Positions 38,687 to 48,828 of a stretch of DNA of 64,000 nt are shown piece after piece. The stretch is from contig NZ_FOAI01000001.1 in assembly GCF_900109705.1 (NCBI RefSeq), positions 1 through 64,000 on the forward strand. Reading direction: 5' to 3'. The notes below the pieces were generated by a model. That model was given only the letters and a program-made list of their open reading frames with translations, searched no databases and was not told where the DNA came from. The DNA comes from Roseivivax marinus (GTDB lineage Bacteria; Pseudomonadota; Alphaproteobacteria; Rhodobacterales; Rhodobacteraceae). The position numbers and the translations under genes are program-made. Within the stretch, counting starts at the first letter, position 1; each line of letters begins with the position of its first letter.

Positions 38687-39904
38687 CTAGCGGCGCGCCG
38701 CCACCGCACGCTCGATCTCGGCTGACAGCGCCTCGGCGCCCATGCGCGAGTCGAAGTGCGCCTCGACATGGGCGCGGCCTGCCCGGCTCAGTTCGCGGGC
38801 ATAGTCGGGGTCGGTGGCGAAGTCGCGGATCGCGCGCGCCAGGACGCCGGGGTTCTGCGGCAGCACGAGGATGCCGGTGCGCCCGTCGCGGATCAGTTCG
38901 CGCACGCCGCCCGAATCGGTGCCGAAGACGGGCACGCCGCAGGCCATCGCCTCCATGTAGGCCACGCCCAGCGGCTCGTGCCAGCTGGCCAGCACGAAGG
39001 CGTCGGCGCACAAAAGCTTGTCGCGCACCGCGTCCGCGTCGATCGCGCCGAGCAGTTTCACATGGTCGCGCAGGTGCAGCTGCTTGAGGTGCGCCTCCAG
39101 TTCGCGCCGGTAGCCGGTGCCGCCCTCGTCGTCCTCTCCGGCGATCTCGAGGCGGACGTCCACGCCCATGTCGAGCAGCTGACGCACCGCCGACATCAGG
39201 TCCTGATGTCCCTTCACCACGTTCAGCCGCCCGCAGGAAAACAGCCGCATGGGCCTTCCGTGGCTGACGGGCTCGTAGGGCGTCTCGCGGCGGAAGCGTT
39301 CGGTGTCGACGCCCATCGAGCGCACGATCACACGCTCGGGCAGCGCGTCGCCCAGGGTGGCTTCGGCCTCCTGACGCAGGGTCTCGGTGATGATCGTGGC
39401 GAAGTCCGCGCCGCTCCATTTGAAGTGCTGGCCGGGGCCGTAGTCCGACAGCGGCCCGTGCAGCGTCAGCGAATAGCCCGGTCCGTCCATGCGCGCGGCC
39501 AGCGCGGCGATCAGTGCGGCACGCCCACAGGAATGGACGTGGACGTGGTCGAGCCCCTCGGCGCGGGCGAGCCGGCGCAGGTGCCACGCCGCCGAAAGGG
39601 TCAGGAGCGCATCGCGCGAGAACCCGATGCCGCCGGACAGCATCCACATGTTCAGGCCGCGCGGCAGCAGTTCGGTCAAGGCGCGGGCGGCGGCGACCGG
39701 GTCCACCTGGCCGAGGTAGCGCGTCCGCGCGATGGCGTCGGCGGACCAGTCATGGGAGATCAGGCCGGCGGGGGGCTTGCGGGTGGAGAGCAGACGCACG
39801 TCATGCCCCAGCTTCTCCAGCGCCGCGATCTCGCGCCAGTAGAAGATGTGGGTCTGCCCCGGAAATTGGGGCACAAGATAACCGATCCGCGCGGGTCGGG
39901 TCAC
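38687..39904 (-). CDS. GT4-family glycosyltransferase
   Basis: 405 residues with a GT-B layout. The N-terminal Rossmann half (YLVPQFPGQTHIFYWREIAALEKLGHDV) is linked to a C-terminal half with GRLNVVKGHQDL (near residue 215) and the EX7E donor-sugar motif SWHEPLGVAYMEAMACGVPV (near residue 310), the mark of GT4 enzymes. No membrane segment. It would add one sugar to a lipid-linked glycan at the cytoplasmic face; donor and linkage unknown. It starts at GTG 39904 with a weak ribosome binding site and ends four bases from the stop of the convergent RTX gene. Confidence 0.85.
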   Translation of the reverse strand: MTRPARIGYLVPQFPGQTHIFYWREIAALEKLGHDVRLLSTRKPPAGLISHDWSADAIARTRYLGQVDPVAAARALTELLPRGLNMWMLSGGIGFSRDALLTLSAAWHLRRLARAEGLDHVHVHSCGRAALIAALAARMDGPGYSLTLHGPLSDYGPGQHFKWSGADFATIITETLRQEAEATLGDALPERVIVRSMGVDTERFRRETPYEPVSHGRPMRLFSCGRLNVVKGHQDLMSAVRQLLDMGVDVRLEIAGEDDEGGTGYRRELEAHLKQLHLRDHVKLLGAIDADAVRDKLLCADAFVLASWHEPLGVAYMEAMACGVPVFGTDSGGVRELIRDGRTGILVLPQNPGVLARAIRDFATDPDYARELSRAGRAHVEAHFDSRMGAEALSAEIERAVAARR

Positions 39905-40036
39905 GTGAACCGCCTGTCTTTCACTTCGTCGTGGATGTGCAGCTTCCCCAGTGCCCGGAGCGTTGATGATTTTTCATGAATTGGCCACACTGCCCTGCGA
40001 TCACGCCGGGGCCGGTGTGACCTAAAATCCGCAAGT

Positions 40037-40909
40037 GTGACGTTCTTGAACCACTCGACCGATCCGACGCCGCGGGAGCCGGCGCTGTCCGTGATCCTGC
40101 CCGCGTCGAACGAAGCCGGGCTGATCGGCATGTGCCTCGACGCCGTGGCCGCCTCGACCGAGGTGCCCGGCGGTGTGGAGGTCGTGGTGGTTGCCAATGG
40201 CTGCTCCGACGACACCGCCACGCGGGCGCGCGCCCATGCCCGTCGCTTCGCGGACCGTGGCTGGCGCCTCGAGGTGATCGAGCGGGACGAGGGCAACAAG
40301 ACCGCGGCGCTGAACGCGGGCGACAGTGCGGCGCGGAGCGGGGCGCGGGCCTATCTCGACGCCGACGTCGTGGTGGCACCGACGCTTCTGGCCGAGACGG
40401 TGCAGGCGCTGACCTCCCCGGGCGCGCGGTTCGTGTCCGGGCGGCTGGTCTTCGCCACCCCCGCCAGCGGATGGAGCCGCGCCTACGCCCGGTTCTGGCG
40501 CCGCGTGCCTTTCATGGCCGAGGGCGTGCCGGGCTGCGGGTTCTTCGCGGTGAACGCGGACGGGCGGTCGCGCTGGGGCGCGTTCCCCGACATCGTGTCC
40601 GACGACACCTTCGCCCGCCTGCACTTCGCCCCTGACGAGCGCCGGGCCGTGGCCGCCCCCTACAGCTGGCCGGTGGTCGAGGGGCTGGCGGCGCTCGTCC
40701 GCGTCCGCCGACGGCAGGATCGCGGCGTGAAAGAGGTGCGGCGACGCTTCCCCGAGCTTGTCCGGAACGAGGACGCCCTACCGTTTCCGCCCGCCGCCAA
40801 GGCGCGCGCCGCGCTGGCCGACCCGGCGGGCTTCGCCGTCTACGCGGGCGTCGCGGCGGCGGTGCGCCTGACGCCGCGCACCGATGGCGGCTGGAGCCGC
40901 GGGCGGTGA
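40037..40909 (+). CDS. GT2-family glycosyltransferase
   Basis: 290 residues, single GT-A domain. SVILPASNEAGLIGMCLDAV at the front, VVVVANGCSDDT near residue 50, GNKTAALNAG, and the metal-binding YLDADVV near residue 110 identify GT2. The GCGFFAVN...PDIVSDDTFARL block replaces the usual ED motif. The start is a GTG at 40037 without a ribosome binding site; an upstream TAAAAT (40023-40028) would place the transcript start within a few bases of the GTG, so a leaderless message is possible. It overlaps the flippase gene by four bases (GTGA) and opens the six-gene plus-strand operon with PKS and NRPS. Confidence 0.83.
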   Translation: MTFLNHSTDPTPREPALSVILPASNEAGLIGMCLDAVAASTEVPGGVEVVVVANGCSDDTATRARAHARRFADRGWRLEVIERDEGNKTAALNAGDSAARSGARAYLDADVVVAPTLLAETVQALTSPGARFVSGRLVFATPASGWSRAYARFWRRVPFMAEGVPGCGFFAVNADGRSRWGAFPDIVSDDTFARLHFAPDERRAVAAPYSWPVVEGLAALVRVRRRQDRGVKEVRRRFPELVRNEDALPFPPAAKARAALADPAGFAVYAGVAAAVRLTPRTDGGWSRGR

Positions 40910-42261
40910 TCGCCGCGAGCCTCGTGAACCGGTTCCGCGGCGCCTCGCTGACCGCGCGGGCGCTGCGGTCGTCGATGCTGACCTCGGGCGGCTTCGCGAC
41001 CACTCAGTTCCTGAGGCTCCTGTCGAACCTGATCCTGACGCGGCTCCTGTTTCCCGAAGCCTTCGGCCTGATGGCGCTGGTGTCGGTGTTCATGCAGGGG
41101 CTGGCGATGTTCTCGGACGTCGGCATCACGCCCGCGATCCTGCAATCGCGGCGGGGCGACGACCGCGACTTCCTGGACACCGCCTGGACAATCCAGGTGG
41201 GCCGGGGCCTGATCCTGTCCGCCGTCGCGGCGGCGCTGGCATGGCCCATGGCCTGGGCCTACGACGAGCCGATGCTGGCGCAGCTCCTGCCGGTGGCCGG
41301 GCTGACGCTGGCGATCGCTGGCTTCAACCCGACGCGGCTCGAGACCGCGGGGCGGCATCTGCTTCTGGGACGGGTCACGGCGATCGAGATCGTCACGCAG
41401 CTCGTTGGACTCGCCGTGGCGATCGGGCTGGCCTGGGCCACCGGATCGGTCTGGGCGCTGGTGGTCTCGGGGCTGGTGAGCCAGGCCGCGAACCTCGTTT
41501 TCCTCGACCGCTACCTGCCGGGCGAGCGCAACCGCTTCCGCTGGGAGGGTCCGGCCGCGCGGGAGTTGATCGGCTTCGGCAAGTGGATCTTCCTCTCCAC
41601 GGTCTGCGGCTTCGTGTTCATGCAGGGCGACAAGATCATCATCGGCCGCTACCTGCCGCTCGACCGGTTCGGGGTCTACAATATCGGCTACTTCCTCGCC
41701 TCGGTGCCGATGATGCTGGGCCACGTGGTCATGCGGAAGGTGCTGATCCCGGTCTACCGCGAGGCGCCGCCCAGGCAGAGCCGGGCGAACTTCCTCAAGC
41801 TGCGGCGGATGCGGTTCCTGGTCACGGGCCTGCTGATGACGATGGCCGGGGCGGCGGGACTTCTTGGCGTCTGGGCGGTGGGGCTTCTCTACGACCCGCG
41901 CTACCAGGCGGCGGGGGCCGTGGTGGTCCTGCTGGCGGTGGCGCAAGTGCCGCAGATCGTCGGGCTGACCTACGACCAGGCGGCGCTGGCGGCAGGAGAT
42001 TCGAGGCGGTTCTTCGTCCTCGCCGCGACCCGCGCCACGGTCATTGTCGCCGGCCTTCTGATCGGTCTGGAGCTGGCCGGTCTGCCGGGCGCGCTCTGGG
42101 GGCAGGTGGCCGCGCATCTTGCGACCTACCCGGCGGTGGCCTGGCTCGCCCGGCGCACCGGCGCGTGGGACCCGCTGCACGACGCGGCGGGATTCGCCCT
42201 TGGCGCGGCGGTCGCGGCGCTTGCGCTCTGGGTGAACGCGGGCGCGGTGGCGGGGCTGTGA
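40906..42261 (+). CDS. Wzx-type oligosaccharide flippase (MOP superfamily)
   Basis: 451 residues with about twelve membrane helices and small basic loops. The N-terminal FRGASLTARALRSSMLTSGGFATTQFLRLLSNLILTRLLFP pattern (first helix with Q/R-rich start) and internal GFGKWIF..........QGDKIIIGRYLPLDRFGVYNIGYFLASVP are typical of polysaccharide transporters of the RfbX/ExoT group. It would flip a lipid-linked glycan or glycolipid from the cytoplasmic to the periplasmic face. It starts at GTG overlapping the GT2 stop by four bases. A 147-base gap with AT-richer sequence precedes the PKS gene, which may have its own promoter. Confidence 0.88.
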   Translation: MIAASLVNRFRGASLTARALRSSMLTSGGFATTQFLRLLSNLILTRLLFPEAFGLMALVSVFMQGLAMFSDVGITPAILQSRRGDDRDFLDTAWTIQVGRGLILSAVAAALAWPMAWAYDEPMLAQLLPVAGLTLAIAGFNPTRLETAGRHLLLGRVTAIEIVTQLVGLAVAIGLAWATGSVWALVVSGLVSQAANLVFLDRYLPGERNRFRWEGPAARELIGFGKWIFLSTVCGFVFMQGDKIIIGRYLPLDRFGVYNIGYFLASVPMMLGHVVMRKVLIPVYREAPPRQSRANFLKLRRMRFLVTGLLMTMAGAAGLLGVWAVGLLYDPRYQAAGAVVVLLAVAQVPQIVGLTYDQAALAAGDSRRFFVLAATRATVIVAGLLIGLELAGLPGALWGQVAAHLATYPAVAWLARRTGAWDPLHDAAGFALGAAVAALALWVNAGAVAGL

Positions 42262-42408
42262 GGGCGGCCCGGCACCGTTGCGTGAAACGGGACGATCCCG
42301 CCATCTTTCGACTGTCGTGCCCGGTTGCGGACACGAATCCTCAAATCTGCCTAAATTCACTCCCATTTTACGGGTAAGCCGGTCACTCGACGGATAGGAT
42401 CCGAAGTC

Positions 42409-45400
42409 ATGACTGCACCGGAGAACCATGCCTCGGTGTCCGACACGGACATCGCCATCGTCGGACTGGCCGCGCATCTGCCCGGCTCCGATGGCATCGC
42501 CGCCTATTGGCGGGCGTTGCGCGATGGGGTGTGCGCGATCCGTCCCCTGTCCGAAGAGGACCTGCGCGCCGCGGGCGAGGATCCGGCCCGCATGCGGCAG
42601 CGCAACTACGTTGCCGCCGCCGCGATGCTCGACGGGTTCGAGATGTTCGACGCGGACGCCTTCGGCCTGTCGCAGAAGGACGCGGCGATCATGGATCCCC
42701 AGCACCGTCGCTTTCTCGAAACCGCGTGGGAGGCGTTCGACAATGCTGGACACGCGCCCGAGACCTTCGAGGGTCGCATCGGCGTCTTCGCGGGCTGCGG
42801 CGAGGGCACCTATTACCACCAGAACCTGCGCTCGCACCGCGACCTGGTGGACGAGACCGGGCTGTTCCTGTTGCGTCACACAGGCAACGACAAGGACTTC
42901 CTGACCACCCGCCTCAGCCACGTGATGAACCTCACCGGCCCGTCCGTGAACGTCCAGACAGCGTGCTCGACCTCGCTGGTGGCCGCGCATTACGGCGTGC
43001 AGGCGCTGCTGAACGGCGAATGCGACATGGCACTCGCCGGTGGCGTGACGATCGAGCTGCCGCAGGGGCGGGGCTATCTCCACAAGGAGAACGAGATCCT
43101 GTCGCCGGACGGCGCTTGCCACGCCTTCGACCATCGCGCGCAGGGCACGGTGTTCGGCTCGGGCGCGGGCGTGGTGGTGCTGCGCCGGCTGGCGGACGCC
43201 ATCGCCGACGGCGATCACATCTGGGCGGTCATCAAGGGCAGCGCGGTCAACAACGACGGCGCGGCCAAGGCCGGCTACCTCGCGCCCTCGGTGGACGGAC
43301 AGGCGCAGGCGGTGGCCGAGGCGCTGGCCGTGGCGGACGTGGATGCGGGCAGCATCGGCTATGTCGAGTGCCACGGCACCGGCACCTATCTCGGCGACCC
43401 GATCGAGGTCGCCGCGCTGACGCAGGCCTTCCGCCGCACCACGGATGCCGTGGGGCGCTGCCGCATCGGGTCGGTGAAGACCAATATCGGCCATCTCGAC
43501 ACGGCGGCCGGGGTGGCGGGGCTCATCAAGACCTCGCTCGCGCTGCATCACCGCCAGATCCCGCCGTCGCTGGGCTACGAGGCGCCGAATCCGGCCATAG
43601 ACTTCGCGAACTCGCCGTTCCGGGTGGCCGACCGGCTGACCGAATGGCCCTCGGACGGCCCGCGCCGGGCCGGGGTGAACGCGCTGGGCGTGGGCGGCAC
43701 CAACGCGCATCTCGTGCTGGAAGAGGCGCCGGAGCGCGCGCCGTCGGACGAGTCTGCCTTCCCGTTCCAGGTGCTGACCCTCTCGGGGCGCAGCAAGGCG
43801 GCGCTCGACGCGAACGCCGACCGGCTGGCCGCGCATCTGCGCGCCGATGCCACGCAGCCGCTGGCGGACGTGGCCTTCACGCTCAAGGACGGACGGCGCC
43901 CGCTGGAGCGGCGGCGGGTGGTGGTGGCCGAGTCCCACGCCGAGGCCGCGCGCCTGCTGTCCGGGGGCGATGCCGCACGCGTTCATGATCACCGGGCGCT
44001 GTCCGATCCGGACGTGGCCTTCCTGTTTCCCGGCGGCGGCGCGCAATATCCCGGCATGGCGCGCGACCTCTACGAGACCGAGCCGGTCTTCGCCGAGTGG
44101 ATGGATCGCGGGCTCGACCACCTCGCGACGCTGACCGGGACCGATCCGCGCGACGACCTGTTCCCCGAGGACGACAGCGCCGCCGCCGAGGTGCGGATGC
44201 GGCGCCCGTCGGTTCAGCTTCCGCTGATCGCCATCGTCGAGGTGGCGCTGGCCGAGCTGTGGCAAAGCTGGGGCGTGGTGCCCGCCGCCCTCGCCGGGCA
44301 CTCGATGGGCGAGAACGCCGCGGCCTGCGTCGCCGGGGTGATGGGTTTCGAGGACATGATCGGCCTCGTCCATCTGCGGGGCACGCTGTTCAACCGGCTC
44401 CCGGGCGGCGGGATGCTGTCGGTCCCGCTTTCCGCGGCGGCCTTGCGACCGCTCCTGGGGGATGACCTCGACCTTGCCGCCGAGAACGCGCCGGGGCTGT
44501 CCGTGGCCTCCGGTCCGTCCGGGGCGCTCGACCGGCTGGAGGCAGAGCTGGCAGCCGAGGGGATCGAGTGCCGGCGGATTGTCATCGACATCGCCGCGCA
44601 CAGCCGAACGCTGGAGCCGATCCTCGGCGAATTCCGGGAGCATCTTCAGACCATCCGGCTCAGCGCCCCGCGGATCCCGCTCGCGTCGAACCGCACCGGG
44701 ACGTGGATGACCGACGCGCAGGCGACCTCGCCCGACTACTGGGTCGAGCATCTGCGCCACGCGGTGCGCTTTGCCGAGTGCGTCGGAACGCTCGCGCGGC
44801 CGGACCGGGTGTTTCTCGAGGTCGGACCGGGGCGCGCGCTGGCCTCGCTCGCGCGGCAGCATCCCGAGGTGGATGGACAGGCGGTGGTGTCGAGCCTGCG
44901 GCACCCGGACGAGGCCATCGCCGACGACCGGCACCACCTCGAGGTCGTGGGACGGCTCTGGGCGCTGGGCGTCGAGGCCGACTGGGCGCAGGTCTGGGGC
45001 GAGGGGCGGCGCAATCGCGTGGTGCTGCCGGGCTACGCCTTCCAGCGCCAGCCCTACTACATCGCCCCGGCCGAGCCCGAGGCCGCCCCGGCGACCCTGC
45101 CCGCCCGCATCGACGACGTGGCGCGCTGGGGGTGGGTGCCGGCCTGGCGCCCGCGCACCGCCCCGGTCGAGATCGACGTGGAGCATGGTCTGCACGAGGC
45201 CGAACCGGAAACGTGGCTGTTCTTCGTGGACGGGTGCGGGGTGGCCGAGGCAGCCGCCCGCCGCCTGCGCGCGGTCGGTCACGATGTGGTCGAGGTGCGT
45301 GCGGGCGACGTCTTCGCGCGGACCGCGCCCGGACGTTACACGCTGGCCCCGGAACGCGCGCGGGACGAGCTTGAGCGGCTGTTCCGCGATCTCTCGGCCC

Positions 45401-48400
45401 GGGGGACGCGGCCCGACCGCATCGCGCATTACTGGCTGGTCACGGGCGACGAGGGCCACCGTCCGGGATCGAGCTTCTACCACCGGGTGCAGGAGCAGGG
45501 CTTCGAGACGCTGCTGGCGCTCGGGCAGGTGCTGGCCGAGGACGCGCCGTCGGGCGCGCTGCCGCTCACGGTCTTCACCAACGGTGCGGTGCGCGTCCGG
45601 AACGAGGCGCTGCCGCATCCGGCCAAGGCCACCATCGCCGGACCGGCGCGCGTGATCCCGCGCGAGGTGCCGGGCGTTCGCGTGGCTGTCCTCGACCTCG
45701 ACCTGCCGGTTGCGCCGCGGCGCCGCCCGCGCGATCTGCCGGTGCGCGACGTGCTGGAGGAGCTGCTGGCCGCGCCTGGCGATCGCTGGGCCGCCCTGCG
45801 CGGCGGTCGCCGCTACGAACAGGCGATGAAGCCGCGCGCGTTGCCCGAGGCGCCGCTGCCCGAAGCATCCTGCGTTCTCCTCACTGGCGGCTTCGGCGGT
45901 ATCGGCCTGACGCTTGCCCGCGCGCTGGCTGCCCGCGGCGCGCGCATCGCGCTGGTCGCGCGGGGGGAGGTGCCGGAGCGTTCCGGCTGGGACCACTGGC
46001 TGCGGACCCATGCGCCACAGGACCGTGTCTCGCGCCGGATTTCCGCGATCCGTGCGCTCGAGGCGGCCGGGGCCGAGGTCATGTGGCTCTCGGCCGACGT
46101 CTGCAACGAGGCCGACATGCGCGCGGCCCGGACGGCGGTCGAGGCGCGCTTCGGTCCGGTGGACGGCGTGATCCACGGCGCCGGCGTGATCGCCGACGCG
46201 CCGCTGCTGTCGAAGACGCCGGCGCAGGTCGAAGAGGTCTTCACACCGAAGATCCACGGCACAGACGTGCTGGCCCGCGTGTTCCCGGACGGCGACGTGA
46301 CGTGGATGGCGCTGTTCGCCTCGTCCTCCACGGTGACCGCGCCCGCGGGACAGGTCGATTACGTCGCCGCCAACGCCTACCTCAACGCCTGGGCCGAGGC
46401 GCGGGCCGGGGGTCGCACGCGGGTCGTCGCCCTGAACTGGGGCATCTGGTCCGAGGTGGGCATGGCCGCCGAAGCGGTCGCCGCGCGCACCGGCTCTGCC
46501 ACCGACACGCTGCCCGAGCCGGTCGCCGCACCGCTGCTGGACACCGCGCGCTTCGACCGGGACGGGCGCCGCGTGATCGAGACGCGCATCGCCGCCACCG
46601 ACTGGATCGCCGACGAGCACCGCCTGCGCACTGGTGAGGCGCTGCTGCCCGGGACCGGGACGCTGACGCTCATGGTCCACGCGCTCGCCGCGCAGGGCGT
46701 AGAGACGCCGGTGGAGCTGCGCGACGTGACCTTCCTGCGTCCGGTGACCATTCCCGAATCCGGCGCGCGCGACCTGAGGGTGCGGCTGACCGGTTCAGGG
46801 GCGGGGCACCGCATCGAGCTGCTGGCCGATGCGGACGCCGGGGGACGCGCGGGCCACGTCCTCTGCGCGCAGGGAACCGCGGCGCCCGGCCCGCACGCGG
46901 CCCCGATCCCGCTCGACCTGGCGTCGATCCGAGGTCGCCTCCGTCCGTCGAAGGACACCGCCCCCGGCAACACGTTGACCATTGAGCAGGAAGCGCACCT
47001 GGCCTTCGGGCCGCGCTGGCGGGTCCTGACGTCGCGCGCTCTGGGAGAGGGCGAGGGCCTGGCCGAACTGGCCCTGCCCGCGGCAGCGCGCGGCGACGCG
47101 GGCTTCGTCCTGCATCCCGGGCTTCTGGACATCGCGACCGGGTGGGCGATGGAGCTGGTCGCGGACTACCGCCCGAGCCACCTCTGGGCGCCGCTGTCCT
47201 ACGACCGGATCACCATCCATGCGCCGTTGCCCGCGCGCCTCGTCAGTTGGGTGCGGCTGTCCGGCGGCGACAGTGCGCACGAGGGTGCTACGCGGTTCGA
47301 CGTGACGCTGGCCGCGCCCGACGGCGCCGTCGCCGTAGAGATCGAGGGCTTCGAACTCCGTCGTCTCGCCGATCCCCAGAGCCTCGCGCGGCCCACGCCG
47401 CCGACGCCCGCCGAGATCGAGGTCGAGGCCACCCCGGGCGACGCGCCCCTGTCCCCGGCGGAAGAGCGGCTGGTGCAGGCGCTCGACCAGGGCATCCGGC
47501 CGCAGGAGGGCGCCGACGCCTTCGCCCGCGCCATGGCGCTGGGCGTGCCGCAGGTGGTGGTGTCGTCCATGGACATGGGCGCGCTGACCCGCGCAACCGC
47601 CGAGGCCGCGCGCCCCGAGGCGCAGGGCCACACCTTCGAGCGCCCGACCCTCGACAGCGACTATGCCGCCCCCGAGACAGAGGTGGAAAAGGCCCTCGCG
47701 GGGATGTGGGCGGAGCTTCTGGGCGTGGCAAAAATGGGCGTGGACGACGACTTCTTCGACCTTGGCGGCCACAGCCTGATCGCGGTGCGGCTGTTCTCGC
47801 AGGTCCGCCGGGCCTTCCGGGTCGATTTCCCGATCTCGGTGCTGTTCGAGGCACCGACGATCCGCGCCTGCGCCGCGCTGATAGAGGGGCGCCGCGGCGC
47901 GACGGGGACCGGGCCGGCGGCGACCTCGGAACCGGCGCGACCGGCCCGCGAGCCGCGGTTCATGCATCTAGTCGCCATGCACGAGGGCTCGGGTGGCCCG
48001 AAGGCGCCGCTGTTCGTTGTGTCGGGCATGTTCGGCAACGTGCTGAACCTGCGGCACCTCGCGCATCTCGTCGGGCAGGACAGGCCGTTCTGGGGCCTAC
48101 AGGCCCGCGGCCTTTTCGGCGACGCCGCGCCGCACCGCACGATCCCCGAGGCGGCACGCGATTACATTGCCGAGATCAAGCAGGTCTGCCCGGATGGCCC
48201 CTACCTGATCGGCGGGTTCTCGGGGGGCGGGATCACCGCGTTCGAGATCGCGCGGCAGCTCGAGGCCGCGGGCGACCGGGTGGCGCTGGTGGCCCTTCTC
48301 GACACGCCGCTGCCGCAGCGCCGGCCGCTGCTGGCGCGGGACCGTGCGCTGATCCAGCTGCACGAACTTCGGCGCCGGGGTCTGACCTATCCGCTGACAT

Positions 48401-48828
48401 GGGCCAGGAACCGCGTCGCCTGGGAGATCGCGAAGCGTCGTGCGCCGGTCCGGACCGCGGAAGAGACGCGCTTCCACGATGCCGAGATCGAGGCCGCTTT
48501 CCTCGAGGCCGCCGCGGCCTACGAGGTGCAGCCCTGGGACGGGAGGCTGGCGCTGTTCCGGCCACCGCTCAAGGGCCACTGGAAGGTGTCGGGCGGGCGC
48601 TGGGTGGACAGCCAGCGCGCCTACCTCTTCCACGACAACGACTGGGGTCGCTTCGTTCCCTGTGTCGAGGTGCACGAGGTTCCGGGCGACCACGATTCCA
48701 TGGTGCTGGAGCCCAACGTCCGCGTTCTCGCGCGCACGCTGGGACGCGCGATCGCCCGCGCCGAAGCCGAGGAGCGTGATGCCGCCGGGCGGGTGGTGCC
48801 GTTCCGGCGGCTGGAGGCCGCGGAATGA
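42409..48828 (+). CDS. Type I polyketide synthase, KS-AT-KR-DH-ACP-TE
   Basis: 2,139 residues, one complete module with release domain. Ketosynthase (about 12-440): Cys186 in TACSTSL, HGTGT near 322, NIGHL near 362. Acyltransferase (about 535-830): Ser near 631 in GHSMGE. A structural half-reductase (about 885-1140) then the ketoreductase (about 1150-1370) with TGGFGGIG and the Ser/Tyr/Asn active site (LFASSSTV, VDYVAANAYLNAW). Dehydratase-like double hotdog (about 1400-1660) with His in DEHRLRTGEALLPGTG and Asp in LHPGLLDIATG; the first motif is one residue longer than usual. Carrier (about 1735-1810) with Ser near 1788 in DLGGHSLIA. Thioesterase (about 1835-2115) with Ser near 1937 in GFSGGG and GDHDSM. 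KR lies before DH, the reverse of the common order. It overlaps the next gene by four bases. Confidence 0.92.
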   Translation: MTAPENHASVSDTDIAIVGLAAHLPGSDGIAAYWRALRDGVCAIRPLSEEDLRAAGEDPARMRQRNYVAAAAMLDGFEMFDADAFGLSQKDAAIMDPQHRRFLETAWEAFDNAGHAPETFEGRIGVFAGCGEGTYYHQNLRSHRDLVDETGLFLLRHTGNDKDFLTTRLSHVMNLTGPSVNVQTACSTSLVAAHYGVQALLNGECDMALAGGVTIELPQGRGYLHKENEILSPDGACHAFDHRAQGTVFGSGAGVVVLRRLADAIADGDHIWAVIKGSAVNNDGAAKAGYLAPSVDGQAQAVAEALAVADVDAGSIGYVECHGTGTYLGDPIEVAALTQAFRRTTDAVGRCRIGSVKTNIGHLDTAAGVAGLIKTSLALHHRQIPPSLGYEAPNPAIDFANSPFRVADRLTEWPSDGPRRAGVNALGVGGTNAHLVLEEAPERAPSDESAFPFQVLTLSGRSKAALDANADRLAAHLRADATQPLADVAFTLKDGRRPLERRRVVVAESHAEAARLLSGGDAARVHDHRALSDPDVAFLFPGGGAQYPGMARDLYETEPVFAEWMDRGLDHLATLTGTDPRDDLFPEDDSAAAEVRMRRPSVQLPLIAIVEVALAELWQSWGVVPAALAGHSMGENAAACVAGVMGFEDMIGLVHLRGTLFNRLPGGGMLSVPLSAAALRPLLGDDLDLAAENAPGLSVASGPSGALDRLEAELAAEGIECRRIVIDIAAHSRTLEPILGEFREHLQTIRLSAPRIPLASNRTGTWMTDAQATSPDYWVEHLRHAVRFAECVGTLARPDRVFLEVGPGRALASLARQHPEVDGQAVVSSLRHPDEAIADDRHHLEVVGRLWALGVEADWAQVWGEGRRNRVVLPGYAFQRQPYYIAPAEPEAAPATLPARIDDVARWGWVPAWRPRTAPVEIDVEHGLHEAEPETWLFFVDGCGVAEAAARRLRAVGHDVVEVRAGDVFARTAPGRYTLAPERARDELERLFRDLSARGTRPDRIAHYWLVTGDEGHRPGSSFYHRVQEQGFETLLALGQVLAEDAPSGALPLTVFTNGAVRVRNEALPHPAKATIAGPARVIPREVPGVRVAVLDLDLPVAPRRRPRDLPVRDVLEELLAAPGDRWAALRGGRRYEQAMKPRALPEAPLPEASCVLLTGGFGGIGLTLARALAARGARIALVARGEVPERSGWDHWLRTHAPQDRVSRRISAIRALEAAGAEVMWLSADVCNEADMRAARTAVEARFGPVDGVIHGAGVIADAPLLSKTPAQVEEVFTPKIHGTDVLARVFPDGDVTWMALFASSSTVTAPAGQVDYVAANAYLNAWAEARAGGRTRVVALNWGIWSEVGMAAEAVAARTGSATDTLPEPVAAPLLDTARFDRDGRRVIETRIAATDWIADEHRLRTGEALLPGTGTLTLMVHALAAQGVETPVELRDVTFLRPVTIPESGARDLRVRLTGSGAGHRIELLADADAGGRAGHVLCAQGTAAPGPHAAPIPLDLASIRGRLRPSKDTAPGNTLTIEQEAHLAFGPRWRVLTSRALGEGEGLAELALPAAARGDAGFVLHPGLLDIATGWAMELVADYRPSHLWAPLSYDRITIHAPLPARLVSWVRLSGGDSAHEGATRFDVTLAAPDGAVAVEIEGFELRRLADPQSLARPTPPTPAEIEVEATPGDAPLSPAEERLVQALDQGIRPQEGADAFARAMALGVPQVVVSSMDMGALTRATAEAARPEAQGHTFERPTLDSDYAAPETEVEKALAGMWAELLGVAKMGVDDDFFDLGGHSLIAVRLFSQVRRAFRVDFPISVLFEAPTIRACAALIEGRRGATGTGPAATSEPARPAREPRFMHLVAMHEGSGGPKAPLFVVSGMFGNVLNLRHLAHLVGQDRPFWGLQARGLFGDAAPHRTIPEAARDYIAEIKQVCPDGPYLIGGFSGGGITAFEIARQLEAAGDRVALVALLDTPLPQRRPLLARDRALIQLHELRRRGLTYPLTWARNRVAWEIAKRRAPVRTAEETRFHDAEIEAAFLEAAAAYEVQPWDGRLALFRPPLKGHWKVSGGRWVDSQRAYLFHDNDWGRFVPCVEVHEVPGDHDSMVLEPNVRVLARTLGRAIARAEAEERDAAGRVVPFRRLEAAE

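Noticed and set aside
40840-46680. A 1,946-codon open frame on the minus strand opposite the flippase and PKS genes
   Set aside because: It is a mirror frame of high-GC codon bias: the translation is Arg/Gly/His-rich and shows no domains, while the plus strand encodes complete catalytic motifs throughout.
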